Shown: in pieces, positions 9,779-18,641 of the stretch | Layout: every line of letters begins with the position of its first letter | Numbering within the stretch: the first letter of the stretch is position 1 | Origin: Actinomadura sp. DC4 | GTDB lineage: Bacteria > Actinomycetota > Actinomycetes > Streptosporangiales > Streptosporangiaceae | Assembly (NCBI RefSeq): GCF_030406325.1 | Contig: NZ_JAUEQY010000006.1 | Location: 124,001-188,000, forward strand | DNA length: 64,000 nucleotides | Reading direction: 5' to 3' | Translations under genes and position numbers: made by a program | Notes under the pieces: generated by a model | The model's input: the letters and a program-made list of their open reading frames with translations, nothing else | What the model was told of the DNA's origin: nothing | The model's database searches: none

Positions 9779-12046
9779 ATGAGCCGCGACGCCCCGTCCG
9801 ATGACTCCGACGAGGCCCATCTGAAGGTGTCACCGCCGAAGACCTCCGCGGCCGGCGTCACGGGCGTCGCCGTCGCGCTCGCGAAGTCCTTGGGGCAGAT
9901 GGGCGCCGGGCGTACGGTGCGGACGCTCCTGCGGGTCAACCAGAAGAACGGTTTCGACTGCCCCGGCTGCGCGTGGCCCGAGGGCGATCGCCGTCACGTC
10001 GCCGAGTTCTGCGAGAACGGCGCCAAGGCGGTCGCCGAGGAGGCCACCTCCCTGCGGGTCACGCGGGAGTTCTTCGCCGCCCACCCGGTCTCCGAGCTGG
10101 CCGGACGCACCGACCACTGGCTGGGGCGGCAGGGCCGGCTGACCGAGCCGATGCTCCTCGACGCCGGCGCGGACCACTACGAGCCGGTCTCGTGGGAGGA
10201 CGCGCTCGCGCTGGTCGCCGGCGAGCTGCGCGGCCTGACCTCCCCCGACGAGGCCGTCTTCTACACCTCCGGCCGTACGAGCAACGAGGCCGCGTTCGCG
10301 TACCAGCTGTTCGTCCGCGCCTTCGGCACCAACAATCTGCCGGACTGCTCCAACATGTGCCACGAGTCCTCGGGCTCGGCGCTGACCGAGACGCTCGGCG
10401 TCGGCAAGGGCTCCGTGCGGCTGGAGGACCTGGCCAAGGCCGACCTGATCTTCGTGGTCGGGCAGAACCCCGGCACCAACCATCCGCGGATGCTGTCCGC
10501 GCTCGAAGCGGCCAAGCGTGCGGGCGCGCGCATCGTGGCGGTCAACCCGCTGCCCGAGGCCGGGCTGATGAGGTTCAAGAACCCGCAGCGGCCCTCCGGG
10601 CTCGCCGGCCGGGGCACCGCCCTGGCCGACCGCTACCTCCAGATCCGGCTGAACGGCGACCTCGCGTTCTTCCAGGCCCTCAACTGGGCGCTGCTGGAGA
10701 CGGGCACGGTGGACCGGGAGTTCCTGCACGACCACACCGACGGGTACGCGGAGTTCGAGAGGCACCTCCACGACCTCGACCACGACGACGTGGCCGAGGC
10801 GACCGGGCTCACCGGGGAGGAGCTCGACGCGGCGCTCGGTGACGTCCTCGGCGCCGAGCGGATCATCGTCTGCTGGGCGATGGGCCTGACCCAGCACCGC
10901 AACTCCGTGGCGACCATCCGGGAGGTCGTCAACTTCCTGCTGCTGCGCGGCAACATCGGCCGCCCCGGCGCGGGCGTCTGCCCCGTACGCGGGCACTCCA
11001 ACGTCCAGGGCGACCGGACCATGGGGATCTACGAGAAGCCGGCCGCGGCGTTCCTGGACGCGCTGGAGAAGGAGTTCGGCTTCGAGCCGCCGCGCGAGCC
11101 CGGCCTGGACACCGTCGAGACGATCCGCGCGATGCGCTTCGGGCTGGTGAAGGTCTTCTTCGGCATGGGCGGCAACTTCGTGCGCGCCTCACCGGACTCG
11201 GCGGTGACCGAGGAGGCGATGCGCTCCTGCCGGCTGACCGTGCACGTGTCCACCAAGCTCAACCGCTCCCACACGGTCACGGGCGAGCGCGCCTTGATCC
11301 TGCCGACGCTGGGCCGTACGGACCGCGACGTCCAGGAGGGCGGGCCGCAGTTCGTCTCGGTCGAGGACTCCATGGGCGAGGTGCACGCCTCCCGCGGCCG
11401 GCTGGCGGCGGCCTCGCCGGACCTGCTGTCGGAGGTCGCGATCGTGTGCCGGCTGGCCCGCGCGACGCTCGGCGACGACCTCGGCTGGACGGCGATGGAA
11501 CGCGACTACGACGTGATCCGCGACCACGTCTCCCGCGTCGTCCCCGGCTTCGACGGCTACAACGAGCGGATACGGGAGCCCGGCGGGTTCACGCTGCCGC
11601 ACGCGCCGCGCGACAGCCGGACGTTCCCCACCGCCTCCGGCAAGGCGCGGCTGACCGTCAACCCGCTGGAGGTGCTGCGGGTCCCCGAGGGGCGGCTGCT
11701 GCTGCAGACCGTGCGCAGCCACGACCAGTACAACACCACGATCTACGGGCTGGACGACCGCTACCGCGGCATCAAGGACGGCCGCCGCGTGGTGTTCGTC
11801 AACCCCGATGACCTGGCCGAACTCGACATCGCCGACGGCTCGATGGTCGACCTCGTGAGCGAGTGGCCAGGCCAGGACGACCGCCGCGCGCCGGGCTTCC
11901 GCGTCGTCGGCTACCCGACCGCGAAGGGCTGCGCCGCGGCCTACTTCCCCGAGACCAACGTGCTCGTCCCGCTCGACAGCACCGCCGAGATCAGCAACAC
12001 CCCGACCTCGAAGTCCATCGTCGTACGCCTGGAACCCCTGCCGTAG
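9779..12046 (+). CDS. FdhF/YdeP-family molybdopterin oxidoreductase
   Basis: A 755-residue molybdopterin-guanine-dinucleotide oxidoreductase of the YdeP (FdhF-like) subgroup. The N-terminal NGFDCPGCAWP is the family signature. MGD-binding segments include DCSNMCHESSG and VGQNPGTNHPRM, and the C-terminal molydop-binding domain contains TVRSHDQYNTTIYG. The subgroup lacks the selenocysteine of true formate dehydrogenases, so the substrate is unknown. The ATG has an AGCGAGG six bases upstream. It is followed after nine bases by the histidine phosphatase gene, probably co-transcribed. Confidence 0.9.
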   Translation: MSRDAPSDDSDEAHLKVSPPKTSAAGVTGVAVALAKSLGQMGAGRTVRTLLRVNQKNGFDCPGCAWPEGDRRHVAEFCENGAKAVAEEATSLRVTREFFAAHPVSELAGRTDHWLGRQGRLTEPMLLDAGADHYEPVSWEDALALVAGELRGLTSPDEAVFYTSGRTSNEAAFAYQLFVRAFGTNNLPDCSNMCHESSGSALTETLGVGKGSVRLEDLAKADLIFVVGQNPGTNHPRMLSALEAAKRAGARIVAVNPLPEAGLMRFKNPQRPSGLAGRGTALADRYLQIRLNGDLAFFQALNWALLETGTVDREFLHDHTDGYAEFERHLHDLDHDDVAEATGLTGEELDAALGDVLGAERIIVCWAMGLTQHRNSVATIREVVNFLLLRGNIGRPGAGVCPVRGHSNVQGDRTMGIYEKPAAAFLDALEKEFGFEPPREPGLDTVETIRAMRFGLVKVFFGMGGNFVRASPDSAVTEEAMRSCRLTVHVSTKLNRSHTVTGERALILPTLGRTDRDVQEGGPQFVSVEDSMGEVHASRGRLAAASPDLLSEVAIVCRLARATLGDDLGWTAMERDYDVIRDHVSRVVPGFDGYNERIREPGGFTLPHAPRDSRTFPTASGKARLTVNPLEVLRVPEGRLLLQTVRSHDQYNTTIYGLDDRYRGIKDGRRVVFVNPDDLAELDIADGSMVDLVSEWPGQDDRRAPGFRVVGYPTAKGCAAAYFPETNVLVPLDSTAEISNTPTSKSIVVRLEPLP

Positions 12047-12055
12047 TGTGCCCTC

Positions 12056-12658
12056 ATGGGGGAATTGATCCTGGTGCGGCACGGCGAGACCGAATGGGCG
12101 CGTGATGGCCGCCACACGGGCCGTACGGACGTGCCGCTGACGCCACGCGGCGAGGAACAGGCCCGTGCGCTCGCTCTCACCGGCCGCCGGCCCGCGCTGG
12201 TCCTGGTCAGCCCGGCCTCGCGGGCCCGGCGTACCGCGGAGCTGGCCGGGCTGACGGGCTTCGAGACCGACGAGCGCCTCTGGGAGTGGGACTACGGCGC
12301 GTACGAGGGACGCACGACCGCGGAGATCCGCGAGGATCGCCCCGGCTGGTACCTCTGGCGCGACGGCGTGGTCGACGGCGAGTCGGCAGAGCGGGTCGGG
12401 GCACGCGTGGACGGCGTACTGGACCGCGTACGCCCGAGTCTGGACGCGGGCGACGTGATCCTCGTGGCCCACGGCCACGTCCTGCGCGTGCTGACCGCCC
12501 GCTGGCTGGGCCTGCCGCCGGAGAACGGCCGCCTGTTCAAACTGGGCACCGGCACGCTGTCGACCCTGGGCACCGAACACGACGAGCCCGTCATCGACAC
12601 CTGGAACCTCAGCTGTGCCGGCCCGGCGGGACGAGCCCCCCGGAACCCCCCGGTGTGA
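12056..12658 (+). CDS. Histidine phosphatase (phosphoglycerate mutase-like) family protein
   Basis: 200 residues. The catalytic signature LILVRHGETEW is at the N-terminus, with a second catalytic His in DVILVAHGHVLRVL. The chain is too short for and unlike glycolytic PGM; this subgroup usually acts as a broad phosphatase on sugar phosphates. The last 15 or so residues are unconserved. The gene starts nine bases after the molybdopterin oxidoreductase. Confidence 0.85.
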   Translation: MGELILVRHGETEWARDGRHTGRTDVPLTPRGEEQARALALTGRRPALVLVSPASRARRTAELAGLTGFETDERLWEWDYGAYEGRTTAEIREDRPGWYLWRDGVVDGESAERVGARVDGVLDRVRPSLDAGDVILVAHGHVLRVLTARWLGLPPENGRLFKLGTGTLSTLGTEHDEPVIDTWNLSCAGPAGRAPRNPPV

Positions 12659-12785
12659 GGGGCTCCGCCTCCCACGCCCCCACGGGCCGGGGTCGGCGGG
12701 CGGCATTCAGGTTCGTGTCAGCCTCAACGTGACGACCGGACGGCACGCCTGGACCCATCACGCCGGGCCCGTGGTGGCCTGAGGG

Positions 12786-13628
12786 TCAGGACACGGCGGC
12801 CAGGTCCGGGCCGCCGGTGCCGCGGCTGAGTTCGCGCGCGCGGCGGGCGTCCGGGGAGTAGCGCCAGGACTCCGGGACCACCTGGGTGCCCCGGTGCAGG
12901 GTCTTGAGCCAGGCCGTGGCCCAGAGGTCCTCCAGCGGCGTCGCCGGCAGGCCGTACATCCGCCGGGCCCAGCGCGGCAGCGTCGCCACCACGAGCGTCG
13001 CGATGCCCGGGGCCGCCAGCTTGAGCGGCAGCCACTGACGCGGCACCGCCGGGTTGAACAGCCGCCGCATGCCCTCCTTGGCCTCCTTGCAGGCGTAGAT
13101 CCGCGTCCGCATGTCCGCGTAGTAGTCGCGCATCTCCCCCACCGAGGCGGGAATGTCCGCCGGGTCCAGGCCCACGACCGCGCCGGCCCGGCGCTGTTCG
13201 TCCACGAACGCGTCGGCGTCGGTGCGCGAGAGCGGGACGCCGGCCCGCAGCGCGACGTCGAGGTAGGAATCGACCTCGCCCATGTGCACCCACAGGAGGT
13301 TCTCAGGCGCGTCGACCGGGAAGACCTCGCCGGTGTCGAGGTTGAGGCCGGTGAGGCGGGAGTGCAGGTTGCGGACGCGGCGGCCGACGCGTTCGACCTC
13401 GTCGTGCGTGCCGTAGGTGCGGACGCGGACGAACTCCACCGTGCGGCCGAGCCGGGCCCAGGCCGTACGCGGGTCCATCAGCTCGGAGTTCTGCGCGGTC
13501 CCCCACATGGACGGCGGGTGGAGCGCCTGCAGGAGGAGGGCGCGGAAGCCGCCGACCATCTGCACGGGCTCGGCCATCACGCGCCACGTCACCGAGCCGG
13601 GGCCGAACAGCCCGAAATCCTCGCTCAC
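12786..13628 (-). CDS. MpaB-type oxygenase (DUF2236)
   Basis: 280 residues of the DUF2236/MpaB family of haem-type or iron-dependent oxygenases. The N-terminal VTWRVMAEPVQMVGGFRALL and ALHPPSMWG, and the central LLWVHMGEVDSYLDV, are characteristic; the conserved His residues there are presumed metal or haem ligands. GTG start with GGAGG upstream. In fungi MpaB cleaves a terpenoid chain; the bacterial substrate is unknown. Confidence 0.8.
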   Translation of the reverse strand: MSEDFGLFGPGSVTWRVMAEPVQMVGGFRALLLQALHPPSMWGTAQNSELMDPRTAWARLGRTVEFVRVRTYGTHDEVERVGRRVRNLHSRLTGLNLDTGEVFPVDAPENLLWVHMGEVDSYLDVALRAGVPLSRTDADAFVDEQRRAGAVVGLDPADIPASVGEMRDYYADMRTRIYACKEAKEGMRRLFNPAVPRQWLPLKLAAPGIATLVVATLPRWARRMYGLPATPLEDLWATAWLKTLHRGTQVVPESWRYSPDARRARELSRGTGGPDLAAVS

Positions 13629-13722
13629 CGTCCACCTCCGGATAAGTGATGACTTATTACCCGAAAATGCTAACTTTCACACCCGAATTGATCGGCCCAC
13701 GACAATCCATAGCAATAAGGAT

Positions 13723-14046
13723 CTACTCGGCGGTCTGCTCGCGTACCCATGACAGGTATTCGGCGCTGCCCGCCACGACCGGAGTGGCGATGATCTCCGG
13801 CGTGTCATAAGAGTGCTGCTCGGTGATCTGGGCGGCGAGGTCCTCGAAGCAGTCGGTGGTGGTCTTGAAGAGCACCATCCATTCCTCCGCCGATTCGATC
13901 TCCCCCTCCCACCAGTAGGTGCTGGCGATCGGGCCGACCAGCTGGGCGCAGGCCGCGAGACGCTCGGTGACCGCCGATCTCGCGAGCTCGGCGGCCTCTT
14001 TGCGCGAATCGGTGGTCGTCGTCACCTGGACGTACCCCTCGGCCAT
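13723..14046 (-). CDS. cutA: CutA divalent-cation tolerance protein
   Basis: 107 residues with the CutA1 trimeric ferredoxin-like fold: YVQVTTTTDSRKEAAELAR, LAACAQLVGPIASTYWWEG and the C-terminal SYDTPEIIATPV are family hallmarks. The internal ATG (MAEGYVQV) is chosen because AAGGAG lies upstream at correct spacing and the protein then has the family length; an upstream in-frame ATG at 14130 would add 28 residues with no homology. Confidence 0.93.
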   Translation of the reverse strand: MAEGYVQVTTTTDSRKEAAELARSAVTERLAACAQLVGPIASTYWWEGEIESAEEWMVLFKTTTDCFEDLAAQITEQHSYDTPEIIATPVVAGSAEYLSWVREQTAE

Positions 14047-14145
14047 CAGCGACTCCTTCCCCGCCCGATCGTAGCCCGCCGACCTGCCCGGATCGCGGAG
14101 TGATCGCACAGTCGGTTTCGATACGATCACCTCACCTCCGCGCGG

Positions 14146-15957
14146 TCAGCGGGCGGGAACCGCCACCAGCGCGCTGCCGCCGTGGCGGCGGACCCTCTCG
14201 GCGACCGCCTCGATCTTTCCGCCGCCGAGGAACTCCAGGCCGGTGGCCGAGCCGATCACACCGGCGGGCGGGCCGGGGAACACGATGAAGTCCTGTCCCC
14301 TGGCCTTGAGCGCCGCGCCGTATCTGTCGATGAAGGCCTGCTCGGCAGCGGTCTGCGCGGTGTTGCGCTGGGTGGCGCGGGGCGCCTCGACCGCCTCGGG
14401 CAGGGTCATGCCGAGGTCGATGCGGTTCATCAGGATCTGCAGCACCGTCGTGATGATCGTCGATCCGCCGGGAGAGCCGACGGCGAGCAGCGGACGGCCG
14501 TTCTTCACCACGATCGTCGGCGCCATGCTGCTGCGCGGGCGCTTGCCGGCCGCGGGGAGGTTCGGGTCGGCGAAGCCGGCCGGCGTCGAGGAGGTGAAGT
14601 TGAAGTCGGTCATCTCGTTGTTCAGCAGGAACCCGCGGTGCGGCACGGTCAGCGCGCTGCCGCCGAACTGCTCGATCGTCAGCGTGTAGGAGACGACGTT
14701 GCCCCACTTGTCGGTGGCGACGAGGTGCGTGGTCTGCGGCCCCTCGTACGGCAGCTGCTGACCGGCGCCCGAGGGCGCCTGGCATCCGCCGCCGCTCAGC
14801 GCACCGGGCGCCACGGGGGCGGTGAGCGCCTTGTCCGGCCGGATCAGGCAGGCCCGCGACCGGGCGAAGCCGTCCGAGAGCAGCGTCTTCAGCGGCACGT
14901 CCGAGTAGGCGGGGTCACCGACGTACGCGCCGCGGTCGGCGTAGGCGAGCTTGGACGCCTCCAGGTAGACGTGCAGCGCCTCGACCGGGTCCTTGAGCTC
15001 GAACCGCTTCATGATGTCCAGCGCCTCGCCCACGGTCGAGCCGCCGGAGCTGGAGGGCGCCATGCCGTAGACGTCCAGTCCCCGGTAGCCGACGTGCGTG
15101 GGCTCGCGCGGGATGACCTTGTAGCGCGCCAGGTCGGAGGCCTGCACCACGCCGGGCCGCACGTTGCGGGTGGCCGCCGGGTCGACCGGCGGGTGCTGGG
15201 AGGTGTCGGCGATCTCCTTGCCGAGCTCGCCGCCGTAGAACCAGCCGAGGCCCTTCTTCGCGATCTGCCGGTAGGTGTCGGCGAGGTCGGGGTTGCGGAA
15301 CGTCGAGCCGACCGCGGGCGGCCTGCCGCCCGGCAGGAACAGCTCACGCGTCGGCACGATGTCCTTGAACCGGGCCTCGTTGACCGTGGTCTGGTCGACG
15401 AACTCCTGGTCGACGGTGAAGCCGTGCCGCGCGACCTCGATCGCGGGCTGCAGGAGCGTGGAGAGGCGGCGGGAGCCGAAGCGGCGCAGGGCGGAGTCCC
15501 AGGTGGCGAGCGTGCCGGGCACTCCGACGGAGAGCCCGCTGGTCACGGCCTCGTCGAACGACAGCGGCTTGCCCGTCTTCGGGTCGATGAAGAAGTCCTT
15601 GGTCATCTTCGCCGGGCCGGTCTCGCGGCCGTCGAAAGTGGAGACCTTGCGCGTGCGGGCGTCGTAGTAGGTGAAGTAGCCGCCTCCGCCGATCGCCGAG
15701 ACGTACGGCTCGGTCACGCCGAGGGTGGCGGCGGTGGCCACGGCCGCGTCGACGGCGTTCCCGCCGCTCCGCAGTACCTCGATGCCGGCCCGGCTCGCAT
15801 CGAGGTCGACGCTGGAGACCGCTCCGCCGTATCCCACCGCGACCGCCTGCTTCCGGTCCGGTGGCGCGTGGCCGGCCGCCTGACGCGCCTGGGCGGGAAC
15901 GACCACCGTCGCCAGCGCGGCGGCGGTGAGTCCGATGACCGCGGTGCTCCGTCGCAT
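14146..15957 (-). CDS. ggt: Gamma-glutamyltransferase
   Basis: 603 residues with an N-terminal export signal (MRRSTAVIGLTAAALATVVV, then PAQARQA). GGT hallmarks: GGNAVDAAVATAATLGVTEP, SAIGGGGYF, and the autoprocessing nucleophile Thr near residue 409 in QTTHLVATDKWGN, where the precursor is cleaved into large and small chains. The C-terminal LLAVGSPGGSTII completes the active site. It cleaves extracellular glutathione and other gamma-glutamyl compounds. CAGGAG precedes the ATG. Confidence 0.95.
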   Translation of the reverse strand: MRRSTAVIGLTAAALATVVVPAQARQAAGHAPPDRKQAVAVGYGGAVSSVDLDASRAGIEVLRSGGNAVDAAVATAATLGVTEPYVSAIGGGGYFTYYDARTRKVSTFDGRETGPAKMTKDFFIDPKTGKPLSFDEAVTSGLSVGVPGTLATWDSALRRFGSRRLSTLLQPAIEVARHGFTVDQEFVDQTTVNEARFKDIVPTRELFLPGGRPPAVGSTFRNPDLADTYRQIAKKGLGWFYGGELGKEIADTSQHPPVDPAATRNVRPGVVQASDLARYKVIPREPTHVGYRGLDVYGMAPSSSGGSTVGEALDIMKRFELKDPVEALHVYLEASKLAYADRGAYVGDPAYSDVPLKTLLSDGFARSRACLIRPDKALTAPVAPGALSGGGCQAPSGAGQQLPYEGPQTTHLVATDKWGNVVSYTLTIEQFGGSALTVPHRGFLLNNEMTDFNFTSSTPAGFADPNLPAAGKRPRSSMAPTIVVKNGRPLLAVGSPGGSTIITTVLQILMNRIDLGMTLPEAVEAPRATQRNTAQTAAEQAFIDRYGAALKARGQDFIVFPGPPAGVIGSATGLEFLGGGKIEAVAERVRRHGGSALVAVPAR

Positions 15958-16172
15958 TGCATCTCCTGAGTCAGGGGATCGCGTCCTCCAACCTTGCCAC
16001 TCGGCGCCATGAAGATCTACAAGATCGCGTGCATACCGCCGTCCTTATCCGGCAAACCGAATTAACGTCGACAACCTTGTGACAAAGGGGAAATTCGGAA
16101 ATTCTGGATGGCCACTCGCGACACGGGGGTCGCGCGGTAGCCGGCCGGCCGAGCACATGGGGTCAAACAGCG

Positions 16173-17738
16173 TTGAGCACAGAAGCGCCTTACCGCAACA
16201 ACCTCCCGCGCCGGCTGCCGGTCGAGGAGACCATCGGCCCGCGCCAGGGTGGCCGTCACCGCCTGTCGCTCGTCTACGGAACCCGTGACCTCGTCGTCCT
16301 CGGCTTAGGCGTCATGATCGGTTCTGGCATCTTCAACATCGCCGGGCAGCAGGCGGCGACGACCGCCGGCCCGGCCGTGATCCTGTCCTTCGTCATCGCG
16401 GGCCTGGCCTGCCTGCTGTCGGCCCTGTCCTACGCCGAGCTGTCCTCGACGATGCCGGTGGCGGGCAGCGCGTACTCCTTCACGTACGTGGCGTTCGGCG
16501 AGATCTGGGCCTGGGTGATCGGCTGGGCGCTCATCCTGGAGCTGCAGCTCGCGGCGGCCGTCGTGAGCCGGGCCTGGTCCCTGTACGCCACGCGGCTCGT
16601 CGACGACGTCGGGAACGTGGCCGGGATCTCCTGGGTCCGCATCCCCTCCGCGCTGTCCGGCGTCGCCGGGCGGCCGACCGGCCTGGACCTGTTCGCGCCG
16701 GCGCTGCTGCTGGTCCTGGCGGTGATCGTGGCCATCGGCGCGCGGCTCAGCCTGTACACGCTGTGGTTCATGGTGCTGACCAAGGTCATCGTCGTCGGCT
16801 TCGTGATCGGCGGCGGCCTGCTCTTCTTCCACGCCTCGAACCTCAGGCCGTTCGTGCCCCCACCGGGCCACGCGTCGGCGGGCGACGGCCGTACGGTGCT
16901 GGACGCGTTGATGGGCGGCAGCCCGCACGCGTTCGGCCTGGTCGGCATCTTCACCGCGACCTCGGCGATCGCGTTCGCCTACATCGGCTTCGACCTGATC
17001 GCCACCGCCGCCGAGGAGACGAAGGACGCGCAGCGCCGCGTCCCTCGGGGGATGATCGTCAGCCTGCTCATCGCGATCACGCTCTACGTCGGCGTCGCGG
17101 TCGCGATGGTCGGCATGGTCCCGTACCGGACGCTGAACCCCGAGACGCCGCTGACCGCCGCCTTCCACGCGGTCGGCTCGACGGGCATGGGCGTCGTCAT
17201 CGACGTCGGCGCGGTCATCGGGCTGGCCACCGTGGTCCTCGTGGTGATGATCGCCCAGACCCGGGTGCTGTTCGCGATGGCGCGCGACGGCCTGATGCCC
17301 GCGCCGCTGGCCGTGATCAACCCACAGTACAAGGTGCCGACCCGCGCGGCGGTGCTCGTCGGTGCCACCGGCATCGCGCTGTCGCAGGTCGACGTGTGGA
17401 CGTTCGGCAAGGTCGGCGTCCTGGCGCTGCAGCAGATGATCGTGATCGGCACGCTGTTCGCGTTCATGTTCGTCTCGGCCGGCGTGATCACGTTGCGGCG
17501 GACCCGCCCGGACCTCCCCCGCGGCTTCCGCGTCCCCGGCGTGCCGCTGACGCCCCTGCTGGCGATCGGCGCGACCGGCTGGCTCATGCTCAACCTCCAC
17601 CTGCGCACCTGGGCCTACTTCGGCGTCTGGATGGCCTTCGGGCTGGCCGTCTACCTGGCGTACGGGCGGCGGCACAGCCGCCTCCGGCAGGCGCTGGGCG
17701 GCCGTCCGGTGCATCCGCAGGGTCGCCACCGGCGCTGA
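16173..17738 (+). CDS. APC-family amino-acid permease
   Basis: 521 residues, about 12 to 14 membrane helices. The first helix carries GLGVMIGSGIFNIAG, the substrate-binding signature of the APC superfamily, and FAYIGFDLIATAAEETK matches the cationic amino-acid transporter subgroup. The TTG start is weakly supported by its ribosome-binding site but gives the expected cytoplasmic N-terminus before the first helix. It follows the exported gamma-glutamyltransferase divergently, so uptake of released amino acids is a reasonable guess. Confidence 0.88.
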   Translation: MSTEAPYRNNLPRRLPVEETIGPRQGGRHRLSLVYGTRDLVVLGLGVMIGSGIFNIAGQQAATTAGPAVILSFVIAGLACLLSALSYAELSSTMPVAGSAYSFTYVAFGEIWAWVIGWALILELQLAAAVVSRAWSLYATRLVDDVGNVAGISWVRIPSALSGVAGRPTGLDLFAPALLLVLAVIVAIGARLSLYTLWFMVLTKVIVVGFVIGGGLLFFHASNLRPFVPPPGHASAGDGRTVLDALMGGSPHAFGLVGIFTATSAIAFAYIGFDLIATAAEETKDAQRRVPRGMIVSLLIAITLYVGVAVAMVGMVPYRTLNPETPLTAAFHAVGSTGMGVVIDVGAVIGLATVVLVVMIAQTRVLFAMARDGLMPAPLAVINPQYKVPTRAAVLVGATGIALSQVDVWTFGKVGVLALQQMIVIGTLFAFMFVSAGVITLRRTRPDLPRGFRVPGVPLTPLLAIGATGWLMLNLHLRTWAYFGVWMAFGLAVYLAYGRRHSRLRQALGGRPVHPQGRHRR

Positions 17739-17785
17739 TCTCCGCGTGAAAGGACTCGACATCCGCCACTTCATGACGTACGTTC

Positions 17786-17816
17786 TTCTCAAGTAGAGAT
17801 TATCTCGATATGAGAA
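17786..17816. promoter_or_regulatory. Nested palindrome over the NrtR-like gene's leader
   Basis: A 31-bp nested inverted repeat: outer arms TTCTCA and TGAGAA, inner arms GAGA and TCTC around TTA, with symmetric 4-nt spacers. It ends seven bases before the ATG of the Nudix regulator and overlaps its AAGGA. This is a good candidate operator for autorepression by that regulator; no experimental match is claimed. Confidence 0.55.
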
Positions 17817-17822
17817 GGACTC

Positions 17823-18641
17823 ATGAGCGAGCGCAGACCCCACTCCGAAAAGGAGTTCCTGGCGACGTACGACCCGCGGGCGTACGACCCCGTGGCCGTC
17901 GCCATCGACGTGGTCGCGCTGACCATCCGCGACGGCACGCTGCACGTGCTGCTCGTCCGCCGCGGCGCGCCCCCGCAGGAGGGGATGTGGGCGCTGCCCG
18001 GCGGTTTCGTCAAGAACGCCGGCAGCGCGGGGGCCGAGGGTCTCGACGAGGCCGCCGCGCGTGAGCTCGCCGAGGAGACCGGCGTACGCACGGACTCCCT
18101 CGGCCGGGTCCACCTGGAGCAGCTCGCGGCGTACGGCGCGCCCGGCCGCGACCCGCGCATGCGCGTCGTCTCGGTCGCCTACCTCGCCTTCGCCCCCGAG
18201 ATGCCCGAGCCGCGGGCCGGCAGCGACGCAGCCGACGCGGCGTGGACGCCGGTCGACGCCCTCGGCCTGACCGGCACCGGCGCGCAGCGGCCCGGCACGA
18301 CCCGGCGGCTGGCCTTCGACCACTCGGTGATCCTCACCGACGGGCTCGAACGGGCCCGCTCGAAGCTGGAGTACACCGCGCTGGCCACGACGTTCTGCGC
18401 GCCCGAGTTCACGGTCCCGGAGCTGCGCGCCGTCTACGAGACGGTCTGGGGCGAGGAGCTGCACGCCGGCAACTTCCACCGGAAGGTGCTGTCGGTGCCG
18501 GGGTTCGTGGAGAGCACCGGCACGACCTCTGAGCGGGGCGGGCGGCGCGGGGGCCCGCGCGCCCGGCTCTACCGGGCCGGCGACGCGCGGCTGCTCCACC
18601 CGGCCCTGCTGCGGCCCTCACGAGAGGAGGAGATCCGATGA
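17823..18641 (+). CDS. NrtR-like Nudix-wHTH transcriptional regulator
   Basis: 272 residues. Residues about 20-160 form a Nudix fold with a recognisable box (GGFVKNAG then AARELAEETGV) containing a few extra residues between the Gly pair and the REL core. Residues about 180-250 form the NrtR winged helix (YTALATTFCAPEFTVPELRAVYE, GNFHRKVLSV). NrtR proteins sense ADP-ribose and repress NAD genes, but no NAD gene is adjacent; instead this is the first of four translationally coupled genes. The stop overlaps the next start (ATGA). A nested palindrome precedes it. Confidence 0.88.
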   Translation: MSERRPHSEKEFLATYDPRAYDPVAVAIDVVALTIRDGTLHVLLVRRGAPPQEGMWALPGGFVKNAGSAGAEGLDEAAARELAEETGVRTDSLGRVHLEQLAAYGAPGRDPRMRVVSVAYLAFAPEMPEPRAGSDAADAAWTPVDALGLTGTGAQRPGTTRRLAFDHSVILTDGLERARSKLEYTALATTFCAPEFTVPELRAVYETVWGEELHAGNFHRKVLSVPGFVESTGTTSERGGRRGGPRARLYRAGDARLLHPALLRPSREEEIR

